A stretch of 50,671 nucleotides of DNA. Source: Nitrospira sp. GTDB lineage: Bacteria > Nitrospirota > Nitrospiria > Nitrospirales > Nitrospiraceae. The stretch covers positions 1 through 50,671 of the forward strand of contig JARFPM010000038.1 of NCBI GenBank assembly GCA_030444405.1, written 5' to 3'. Positions 36,737 to 45,387 of the stretch are shown one piece after another. The notes under the pieces were generated by a model. The model was given only the letters and a program-made list of their open reading frames with translations, searched no databases and was not told the DNA's origin. Numbering within the stretch: position 1 is the first letter of the stretch; the number at the start of each line of letters is the position of its first letter. Made by a program: the position numbers and the translations under genes.

Positions 36737-37609
36737 CTAATGCGTCGTATGAAACTTCACGGTGCAGGCAAGCCCGGCCGGCAAGGTGTTATTGAGGTTC
36801 GGCATTTCCAGACGGACTCCGAACGTCCCGCTCGCACTGTCTACCACACGATTCACGACGGTCACGTGAGCTTGATAGGTGGTCGAGGCATTGCCTTCCG
36901 GTCGCACATCCGCCTTCATGCCCGGCGTCAGCTTTCCCAGCAGGCTCAACGGAGCGAACACTTCGATCCGCAGGGGGTTGATCTGCGCCAGTTTGAGGAT
37001 CGGCGTCTTTCCAGCCAATTCACCGGGAGACAAGAGCCGATCGACCACGACCCCGCTGAGCGGGCTATAGATCGTGCGGAGATTCAGAGCTGCCGTGACC
37101 CGATGCCACTCCAGTTCGTCGATGTGTTTCTTTTCGGTCGCCTCCAGATGTGCCGTTTCCGCGAGAACCTTTTCTGTTTGAGCTTCATCGAGTTCGTGCT
37201 TGGCGATTGAGTTGGATTGGTAGAGATCCGTCGCCCGCTCGAGCTTCCTCGCGCTGAAGGCCATTTTTGCCTGCGTACTTTTAATCGTCGCCTCCGCCTC
37301 CGCCTTTGCTTTGGCCAGCGCAACTGTGGCCTTTTCCACACTTGCCTCCAACGTGACGATGGCCTGCCCCTTAGACACCCAATCGCCCCGCTCGACATGC
37401 ACCGTCTGGATCATGCCTTCCACCGGCGCCCCGATGGACACTTCCATATAGGGCTTCATGATACAGGCCAGATTGTCGGCAGCTTCAGCAGCGACGTTCC
37501 AACCCAAACAGCCGACGGCACAACACAGCGAAGCCCATACCAGATTACGGCAGCGACGCAGCCCACTCCTGACACGCCGGTCTACCAACTCCGGATCCAT
37601 CCTCAACAT
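36737..37609 (-). CDS. HlyD-family periplasmic adaptor
   Basis: From ATG 37609 the product has 290 residues. A hydrophobic N-terminal stretch (VWASLCCAVGCLGWNVAAEAA) looks like a signal or anchor. The first lipoyl half has SIGAPVEGMIQTVHVERGDWVSKGQAIVTL, followed by an alpha hairpin with strong heptads (EKATVALAKAKAEAEATIKS), then the second lipoyl half TIYSPLSGVVVDRLLSPGE and a beta-barrel. Adaptors of this type bridge an inner-membrane part to TolC. The frame is open to 37813, but that extension overlaps the SecA-like gene. It lies 19 bp after that gene and 14 bp before tolC. Confidence 0.88.
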   Translation of the reverse strand: MLRMDPELVDRRVRSGLRRCRNLVWASLCCAVGCLGWNVAAEAADNLACIMKPYMEVSIGAPVEGMIQTVHVERGDWVSKGQAIVTLEASVEKATVALAKAKAEAEATIKSTQAKMAFSARKLERATDLYQSNSIAKHELDEAQTEKVLAETAHLEATEKKHIDELEWHRVTAALNLRTIYSPLSGVVVDRLLSPGELAGKTPILKLAQINPLRIEVFAPLSLLGKLTPGMKADVRPEGNASTTYQAHVTVVNRVVDSASGTFGVRLEMPNLNNTLPAGLACTVKFHTTH

Positions 37610-37628
37610 CGTGCGGCCACTCCTCCCG

Positions 37629-39540
37629 TCATTCCACTCGTCCTGAAAATGCGAGCGTGGATTCGAGCTGATCTTCATGCTGGAGCAACTCCCGGCGCAC
37701 GCGGGCATGCAGCCGTTCCGCGGACCGCTGGGCCAGCCGCACCAGCAAGCTTGCCAACCATCCCTCCAGCGGCTGGCCTGACTTGAGCAGCAATCGCGCC
37801 ACCCATCGGGCAACGGTTCCGTGAGAGGTGGTCAGCAGCTCGTCCTCGAGCGAGGTCACCGCTTCGTAACTGCCGGGATCTCCCTGTCGGCCCGCCCGCC
37901 CGTAGAGCTGCCGATCGATGCGTTGGGCTTCATGCCGTTCGGTCGCCAGCACATGGAGCCCACCGGCCGGTGCCACGGAGCGGGTCAATTTGATGTCGGT
38001 CCCACGTCCCGCCATATTCGTCGCCACTGTGACCCGCCCCCGCTCGCCGGCTGCAGCCACGACCGTCGCCTCCTCCTGATCCTGTCTGGCATTGAGTACC
38101 ACATGCTCGATCTTTGCCCTCTCCAATTGCTTACTGAGGATTTCGGACGCGGCGACGGAACGGGTCCCGACCAGGACGGGACGACCCTGTCCACGCAGCT
38201 CTCCAATCCGATCCACGACCGCGTCCCACTTCTGGTCCGCCGTGGCAAACAGCCGCTCCCCCCGCCAACGACGCTGGAGCGGGCGATTCGTGGGGATCGT
38301 GACCGTCGCGAGTCGGTAGACGTTCCAGAGCTCGCCGGCGACCTCCTGCGCGGTTCCGGTCATCCCGGAGAGCCAGAGGTACCGCCGGAAAAATCGTTGG
38401 TAGGTCATCCGCGCCAGCGGCGCGTTCATCGGCGTAAGGGGGCAACCCTCCTTCAATTCGATCATCTGATGCAGGCCATGTTCCCACGATCGGTCGCCCA
38501 TGACGCGTCCGGTGTATTCATCGATGATCTGGACCTTCTCATCCCGGACGAGGTACTGCATGTCGCGATGAAACAGGTACAGGGCGGTCAGTGCCTGACG
38601 AACCAGCTCTTCCCTCCGCCTCGGCCCCGACCAAATTCCTTTCAGATCGTGGGCCCGCTTCGTGAGCGTCGCCTGCCCCTGGGGAGTCAGACGGATGCTC
38701 CGTTCCCGCCCGTCGAGCGAGAAGTCCTGTCCACGCTCCAAGCCCCGTGCAAGCCTCAGGGCCGTTTCATAGATCGGCTGTTCCGGGACCTGGCCGCCGG
38801 CGCCTGAAATAATCAGGGGGACCCGCGCTTCATCCACCAGCACACTGTCCGCTTCATCGACGATGCCGAAGCAGAGGCCCCGCAGGACCAACTGCCTCAG
38901 CCTGGTGGCATCGCCGTACAGCCGCTCCAGTTGCAGCTGAATGCGATTCGGGTGCCGCCCCACCACCAACCGATCCCGGAGATAGTCGAACGCCAGTTCT
39001 TTGTTGCAGCAATAGGTCACGTCACAGCTGTAGGCCCCCCGCCTCGCGACAGGATCGAGCTCATGGGTGACGGCGCCGACGCTGAGTCCGAGCATCTCGT
39101 AGAGTGGTCGCTGCCGCCAGCGTAGCGGTGAGTGTCTTGCCTTCTCCGGTCGCCATTTCTGCGATGCAACCGTTCAGCAGCACCCACCCTCCGACAATCT
39201 GGACGTCGTAGTGCCGTTGCGCGAGCGTCCTGTGCGCCACTTCACGGACCAGCGCGAAGGAACGGCACACCAGCTCCTCCGACAGACCGTCGCGGCGCAA
39301 TCGGTCCCGCAGCTGCTTGGCCTGTTGCGTCAGCCGGTCGTCCGACAATCGCTCAAGGGCGAGCCCTTGTTCTGCGACTTGAGTCACAATCGTCGTCTTC
39401 AGACATCGCCGCACACGGAGACGACGAAGCAGCGGACTGGCCAGTCGCGCCCCTTGACGGTCGAACCACCCTTCTTTCGGTACATGGCGTTCAGGGTAGG
39501 CGCTGTGTAGCGCGGTGCGTTCGCGAGCGAGATCAAACAT
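37629..39540 (-). pseudogene. SecA-like ATPase without the C-terminal SecA domains, frameshifted by an internal deletion
   Basis: Two frames together make a SecA motor. The first (ATG 39540) covers the N-terminus to the Walker A loop MATGEGKTLTATLAAA (residues about 129-144); the second resumes at LYEMLGLSVGAVTHELD (about 39107-39095) and continues with TYCCNKELAFDYLRD, VDEADSVLVDEARVPLIISG-type Walker B, NMAGRGTDIKL and YGRAGRQGDPGS. About 27 residues that relatives have between these points (including motif Ia, VVTVNDYLAxRD) are missing, out of frame. Counting both parts the protein would have about 640 residues: it ends soon after the second motor domain and has no scaffold, wing or zinc tail of housekeeping SecA (about 900 residues). 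Such SecA paralogues are suited to a dedicated substrate. It overlaps the M50-HlyD stop by 8 bp. Confidence 0.8.
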
Positions 39541-41680
39541 TGAATCGCGCCAGGAACAACTGGCGTCCCTGCCGATACCATTGGACGGCCAACGCTTCTC
39601 TGCCGTGATCGAACCGCACATACACCCGCCCGCCGACATTAAGGATGCCGTGTTGGACAGGCAACTCAAGATCCATCTGGAACAGTTTCTTGATGGCTTT
39701 TTGCCCCTTGGCATCGTGCGGGTCGAGCGGCACCTGGCCCCCACCCTCGCTGCCCAAGGCCGGGCTGGGCAGTTCTTCGCTGGCGGCCGGAACCAGGCGG
39801 GTGATCGTCGCCGGCATCGGGTCGGCCAGCCGCTCCGCCAACCGGACCTCGACATCCTGGATCTGATGCCGAATCAGGTCGATATCGCTTTGATCGACAA
39901 TGGTGCGGACGATGATCGTCTTGAGATCCACCACATGAGCCAACAGCTCGCCACGCTTCACAAATCGCCCGGGCAGATCCGCCGCCTTCGGTAGCACGAA
40001 CGTCCCCGCTGCCCGACTGCGGATCACCAGCTCCGACTGCCGTTCTCGTGCGCGGGCCAGCCGCTCCTCGATGTACCGTTGCTCCTCTTCCAACATTTTC
40101 GCCTTGACTAAGTCGTCGACCAATTGCTCCCGAATCCGCGCATTGATCTCTTGCAGTTGCCCTTCGAGCACCTTCACGTCCGTCTCGATGGCGGGGTCGC
40201 CACAGACCACCAGTAGATCACCCGGCCGGACGTTCGAACCAGGCGCCGCCACAACCCGTGTGACGAACCCGTCAACTTCGGCTCGGACGAACGCCTCGTC
40301 GGGAATCCAGACCACGCCCTCCGCCCTGGTCCGGAACGGCACCGGCACGAGCGCCAGCACAGCCACGAGTCCAGCCACCACAGCCATGCTCACTGCGACG
40401 GCCCGCCCGCGCACCCGACGAATCCGGCGACTCGTGCACAGATAGTTCACCCCTTTGCCCAACGGCAGCACAAACCAGGTCCCGGCCGTCAGGACGGCAA
40501 ACACCACACCTAGGAGAAAGAGCTGGTCCGTGAGATAGAGCAGAATGGCGGCGACAACCAGTACCCGATACACGAACGAGGTGACGGCATAGGCGACGAA
40601 CCAAGCCCGTTCGCCTGCCGTGGCATGAGGCACCGGCGCATCATCACGCCCGAACAGATAGCGTTCACAGAGGTAGCCAAGATAGGTATTGGCCCGCTGG
40701 CGGAGATTCGGAATTTCCAGAACGTCGGCCAGCATGTAATAGCCGTCAAAGCGCAGGAGCGGATTGGCGTTGAAGATCACAGTCGAGATGCCGGCAATAA
40801 AGATGGTATTGTAGGCCAGGGTTCTCACCGTGCCCGGTTCGACGCTGACCCACACGAACATCGCGATTGACGCGAGCACCAGTTCCACCAGCATGCCCGC
40901 CGCCCCCACGACCACGCGCTGCCATTTACCGGCGAACGCGGAAGAGGCCGAGGCATCCACATAGGGCACAGGCGAGAGGACCAGGAGCATGATGCCCATT
41001 TCGTGGACCTCGCCGCCGAATACCTTGACGGCGAAGGCATGGCCGAATTCATGCAGAGCCTTGATCACGGGAAAGAGCAGCCACAACAGCACAAGATTCT
41101 GCGGCGCCATCACACGGTCGATCAGATTGGCGGTGAGATCGGACCAGTGAGCCGCGCCGACCAGCAGGGCCGGCCCGACGATGAGACACCAGAGGGCCGC
41201 GCCCCACCAGGAAAAGAATGGACGGATGAGCGAGGCGAACTGCTGCAAGAACCGTTCAGGATCGACCAGGGGAAACTGCCAGGCGAACACGTTCATCAGC
41301 CGCCGCTGCCATTTGCGCCGGCGCTGCTTGTCATAGCGGGCCAGCAGCTCGGCGGTGTCCGGGGGAATGTCGCACTGCAATACGTCCGCGGCATGCAGCT
41401 GACTCAGCAACTGGACGACTTCCGGCTGGGTGGGGGCGTTATCCCCGAGCCGGGAGGAGGAGAGGTCCCAGATCTGCTGCACCGACCTCTTCCCGTCCAT
41501 CAAGCCGATGAACGAGAAGGCGGATGGGGAAAACCGGTGGAACCGTTCGTTTGAACGGTCCTGCAACACGTACCAGGTCTGTCCGCGATATTGATGCCGG
41601 TGCAACTTGGCATGGCTGCGAAGGCGCGGAGCGAGCGACGCGACGCGATACCAGGATGGGCTGAAGAGCGCTTCACTCAT
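39533..41680 (-). CDS. PqqD-like/M50 metalloprotease/HlyD fusion membrane protein
   Basis: The 715-residue protein combines three parts. Residues about 25-110 resemble a PqqD/RRE-like winged helix (YRGQTWYVLQDRSNERFHRF and later HAADVL). Residues about 150-450 form a multi-pass membrane region with the site-2-protease motif HEFGHAFAVKVFGGEVHEMG (HExxH near 211-215) and NANPLLRFDGYYMLAD, the second metal-ligand motif. Residues about 465-715 form a HlyD-type lipoyl/hairpin adaptor (RAEVDGFVTRVVAAPGSNV; RSRAAGTFVLPKAADLPGRFV). Fusions of this type occur in peptide and protein export systems. The start ATG 41680 follows AAGG. It is intact, unlike its neighbours on both sides, and likely forms the inner-membrane platform of the system. 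Confidence 0.88.
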   Translation of the reverse strand: MSEALFSPSWYRVASLAPRLRSHAKLHRHQYRGQTWYVLQDRSNERFHRFSPSAFSFIGLMDGKRSVQQIWDLSSSRLGDNAPTQPEVVQLLSQLHAADVLQCDIPPDTAELLARYDKQRRRKWQRRLMNVFAWQFPLVDPERFLQQFASLIRPFFSWWGAALWCLIVGPALLVGAAHWSDLTANLIDRVMAPQNLVLLWLLFPVIKALHEFGHAFAVKVFGGEVHEMGIMLLVLSPVPYVDASASSAFAGKWQRVVVGAAGMLVELVLASIAMFVWVSVEPGTVRTLAYNTIFIAGISTVIFNANPLLRFDGYYMLADVLEIPNLRQRANTYLGYLCERYLFGRDDAPVPHATAGERAWFVAYAVTSFVYRVLVVAAILLYLTDQLFLLGVVFAVLTAGTWFVLPLGKGVNYLCTSRRIRRVRGRAVAVSMAVVAGLVAVLALVPVPFRTRAEGVVWIPDEAFVRAEVDGFVTRVVAAPGSNVRPGDLLVVCGDPAIETDVKVLEGQLQEINARIREQLVDDLVKAKMLEEEQRYIEERLARARERQSELVIRSRAAGTFVLPKAADLPGRFVKRGELLAHVVDLKTIIVRTIVDQSDIDLIRHQIQDVEVRLAERLADPMPATITRLVPAASEELPSPALGSEGGGQVPLDPHDAKGQKAIKKLFQMDLELPVQHGILNVGGRVYVRFDHGREALAVQWYRQGRQLFLARFNV

Positions 41681-41836
41681 CAATAAAAACCTTGAATGCT
41701 CGTACGCAAGGCATCCTTCGTGACGCGCAGGCGAGACAAGCGAGATGTGCGTGACAGGCGCGACCCGCGAAGATGCAGCTTCCGCCTCGTCCCACCCTTC
41801 TCGCGCATCTCGCGAGTCCCGCGCGAATCAGACCTA

Positions 41837-43506
41837 TCACGGCAGCCATGTCCAGACGGTCAATCGGATCCAATCCACGACTTGATGCGTCCAGATCCAG
41901 ACCAGCAGGCGCTGATCGATCTCAATCTTGCCCGCGCCTTCCATCGCCGGACGAAGCCTGTCGTGGGGCTGATCCAGTGTGGCTTCCACGCGGAAGAAGT
42001 TGCGTCCCTCCTTCGCCGTGGACACGGGCGTGACTTTCGTGACCGTGACCCCAACCGGGTCGGAAGGAAAGGCCGAGAGCAAGAGCTGGCCGTGCTGCCC
42101 CACCTGCACGTCGGCGATGTCGCGCTCGTCAACTTCCAGCACCACGCGGTAGCTGTCGAGCGGGGCGATCTCGAACAACACCTTGCCTTTTTCCACCGGA
42201 GCCCCCAGCGACTGGGTCCAATCTCCGCTGACGACGATCCCATCGAAGGGCGCGATCACGCGGGTATGGGCCAGCTGATCATCGAGCAGCGCGATCTCCG
42301 ACTCGGCCTGGTGCATCTGCGCAGTCAGAATCTCGACCTTCGCCGCCTCCCGCTCGGTCAAGGCTTTGTGATACTCTTTCCGATATTCTTCGAGCTTGCT
42401 CAGCGACTTCACCCGTTCAAGTCTCAACTCGCGATCGTCGAGCGTACCAAGCACGTCGCCGGACTGCACCAGGTCGCCGGCGCGAATGGGCGCCTCCCGG
42501 ATATAGCCGTTGAATGGCGCCGCGGCCGCTCGTTGAACGACCGGCTCCAAGACTGTCTTCGCCGACACTCGATAGTCGCCCTTGGCCAGGAAGCAGAAGA
42601 CCAGCAGGGCTGCGAGCGACGCCGTGGTTAATTTCAGAACGACATGGCTGGGCCCAAGCAGGTCGCCGACAGACCGCGTGACCGAATCCCAGATCTTGGC
42701 CCCCAGCCACCGATCGTCGCGTCGATGGATCTCCAACACGGGCCCTCGATGGCTTCATCCATAGCCTCGGCCAAGCCGCGCATGACGTTGGTCTGTGCTT
42801 TGAATTCGGCACTGTGCGACACGGCAGCCACCCGTGCCCGTCCTCGCTTCACGAACCCAATGCTGACACGGTCGCACGAGAGGCTCGCCGCCAGCGTATT
42901 CACCAGCGCCATCGCCGAGGCATAAAACCGTTCGTGGCCGACGGACGTCGCCACCAGATCCAGCGCGGTCTGTACCCGCTCACGCGTCTCTTTTTCAGCC
43001 GCCGCCGCATCGCGCGCAAACAGCAGCTCCAGCCATGCGGCCCCCCAATGCAACTGCCGCATGATCACTTGCATATGGACATCCGACAGGGCCGGCACTT
43101 CGATCACGGCTGCCCCACAAAGCGCGCCACGCAGGTCAATGGGATAGCCGACGGCACAGTGACTCTGCTCCAATTCACCGTCCACCGCTTGCCGGCGAAC
43201 CACCACACCACGCCGCTCGGCAAACGCGCGCTCGGCAGCCTTCGTCAAATGAGTCAACGCCTGGGAACCCTCCGGCCAACTTGCTATGGGACGAAACGGG
43301 CCTCGTCCCGGAGGACCAAGGAGCACGAGCCCCGATCGCACCCCTTCGACCATGCGACATTGCAGGGCCAGCCATCCCTGGCAAAAGGCAGCCGTTGTCG
43401 TGGCTCCGGCGAACGCAACCCATGGCCCGGCGTCCTGCAGTACAGGTTCCTGAGCCGCAGCCTGTTCGCCTTGCGGAGGACCATGCTTCAGATGGGCTTG
43501 ATGCAT
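41837..43506 (-). pseudogene. GAF-HlyD fusion adaptor, frameshifted by an internal deletion
   Basis: The N-terminal frame (ATG 43506) encodes a GAF-type sensor region (two GAF-like halves; the second has LAASLSCDRVSIGFVKRGRARVAAVSHSAEF and GLAEAMDEAIE). It breaks near 42740-42747. The other frame, starting around GTG 42739, begins LEIHRRDDRWLGAKIWDS, which is the end of the GAF region, and then gives one membrane helix (LKLTTASLAALLVFCFLA) and a HlyD adaptor with lipoyl halves APFNGYIREAPIRAGDLV and APFDGIVVSGDW. In relatives the two parts form one protein, with roughly 70-80 more residues of GAF fold at the break. So an out-of-frame deletion lies here. The M50-HlyD gene follows 156 bp downstream. 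I infer a fused sensor-adaptor for the same exporter. Confidence 0.75.
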
Positions 43507-43929
43507 CTGCAACTCTCGATCAGCTCACTTGGTGCCGATTGGGACACAATGAGCACCATCCCTCGGCAGCGGATCATACATCGCACTGGACCGCAGTATC
43601 ACCCATCCCGTCCTACACTGTCGAGCAAAAGCATTGATTTAGGAGGGGAGCTGACGACAGCAGGAAGGGGCAGAGCCAGTTCGCACGGTTGAGGGAAAGA
43701 AGATCAAAGACGGAATCGAGAATGTATAAGTCGAATGGAAACGGCACAACCACGGAAGGGCTGTCCCGAACGGATCAAGATCTACGGAGCAACTGTGAAG
43801 AACAGCCTCACACAACAGACAACCGATATAACCTCTGAGGTCCTAACAACGCAAGTGCAGATGTTCCGACCTCTCGCAAGATGCACCAGGCAGGGAGTCG
43901 ATTCACGACTCCCTGCCATACGGTGTGAA
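43507..43929. other. Non-coding stretch between the RTX gene and the secretion run
   Basis: Apart from the strong hairpin near the RTX stop (listed separately) there is no gene. On the minus strand TCGACA (43624-43619) and GATACT (43600-43595) are 18 bases apart and could be a weak promoter for the GAF-HlyD gene, about 90 bases upstream of its start. The rest, about 43625-43885, shows nothing recognisable. Confidence 0.35.
43889..43917 (-). terminator. Strong hairpin after the RTX gene
   Basis: GGCAGGGAGTCG and CGACTCCCTGCC form a perfect 12-bp stem around the 5-base loop ATTCA, 12 bases after the stop of the RTX protein gene. It is the most stable hairpin I found outside the large palindromes. 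The bases after it on the minus strand have no T-run, so it may act in mRNA stability or Rho-type termination rather than as a standard intrinsic terminator. Confidence 0.55.
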
Positions 43930-44797
43930 TCAGATATTCGTGATCTTATCGCCGTCCTTAGTTGCCGAATTGATATCCGTAATCTTGTCGCCCGATCCGA
44001 TGATGAACCAGTCGTGTCCTGAACTTCCGGTCAGTTGGTCGGCGTCCTCGTCCACTACGTCACCATCGTTATTGTTGTCCCCCAGATCCCCATCTGCAAT
44101 CCAGTTAGCAGCCCAGTTATCGCTGATCGTTCGGAGAGAGTCATAGTTATGACCCTGCAGATCTCCAGCAACCAGGATGTCATGGCCGGCCGAACCGACT
44201 AGCCGATCTGATCCGTCACCGCCGATGAGAACATCGTTTCCTGCGGCTCCGGTGAGGGTATCATTTCCTTGATCGCCCCAGAGCACATCGTGCCCAGCGC
44301 CGCCGGAGATCGCATCGTTCCCGTCACCGCCATGGGATTCGAGATTGACGTTCCCGGTCAGGCTGATGTTGTCATCGCACGCCATCCCGTACACGATCAC
44401 GTGCCCACCGGCTCCCACGGAGTAGGAACCAGTGCCGTTAACGGTGACTGCACTCGGGTTGGTGGCATTCACCGCGATGGTGTCGCAACCATTGGTACCG
44501 ACGATGAGGACATTAGCCCCGTCCTGAACTGTGGTAATGACGCTCGGCGTCAAAACGGTCAGCGTCCCAGGGTTGATGGTCACATTATAGTTGGATACCA
44601 ATCCGCTCCCGTTGCTCACGGAACCATTGATCGCATAAGGTCCCACCAAGGCTGCCACCGGGACACCGGCGCTGGTGTACGTAATGGCAAGATTCTCGCC
44701 ATTGACGCCGGTGTTGACGGTCGTGCCTAAGGCAACGGCGAGATCAATGGTCTGACCGAATACCTTTGAGGCATTGGCGATTGCGATGGTCGCAACC

Positions 44798-44945
44798 GCC
44801 TTATTGATCGTGAGCGTGGCCGTGCCGCTGGCATCGTTGTAGTTCTGCAGCCCGGAGATCGACGCCGTGGTCGTGCCGGAATCGGCTACGTTGGTGCCGG
44901 TCTTCGAGTTGCTGGCCAGCGTTCCATCACTGCCCACACCCGGCC
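44798..44945. repeat. Direct repeat, copy A, inside the RTX gene
   Basis: This 148-bp segment reads the same as 45240-45387 (442 bp apart). It encodes GTLASNSKTGTNVADSGT and the following TASISGLQNYNDASGTATLTINKA part of an MBG-like domain. Past a 26-base insert absent from the other copy, the identity continues for about 36 bp. Identity at the DNA level suggests a recent duplication or gene conversion. Confidence 0.85.
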
Positions 44946-45239
44946 GTGTGCGCCCCACCATCATAGATGCCCGTGTAATCGACCACGTTCACCGTCGCCG
45001 TGGCCTTGGCAATCGCGTTATTGACTGTCCCAGACGTGTTGTTGTAATTGCCCGTGCCAGTGAAGATCCAGGCGTCACCGGTGTAGGTACCCGCATTGGT
45101 GTGCGTCGTGCCGCTCAGGTCCACCGAGCCAACCGTCGAGCCGTTCTCCCCGTTCACGCCCGTGATCGAGGTCACGCTCGCTGTGTGCGATGACCCGTCG
45201 TAGATCACGCTGTAGGCCGCGACCACGACCGTGGCGTTG

Positions 45240-45387
45240 GCCTTATTGATCGTGAGCGTGGCCGTGCCGCTGGCATCGTTGTAGTTCTGCAGCCCGGAGA
45301 TCGACGCCGTGGTCGTGCCGGAATCGGCTACGTTGGTGCCGGTCTTCGAGTTGCTGGCCAGCGTTCCATCACTGCCCACACCCGGCC
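45240..45387. repeat. Direct repeat, copy B, inside the RTX gene
   Basis: This is the second copy of the 148-bp segment at 44798-44945. The identity ends at CCCGGCC; here the following 26 bases of copy A (44946-44971) are missing, and the shared GTGTAATCG then resumes. The loss is not a multiple of three, and it is bounded by short GCC repeats, as expected for slippage or a mis-joined assembly. Confidence 0.85.

Noticed and set aside
44100-44400. Tandem pattern taken at first for a CRISPR or DNA repeat array
   Set aside because: The periodicity is the nonapeptide code of RTX repeats (GGxGxDxLx), with varying codons and no spacers.
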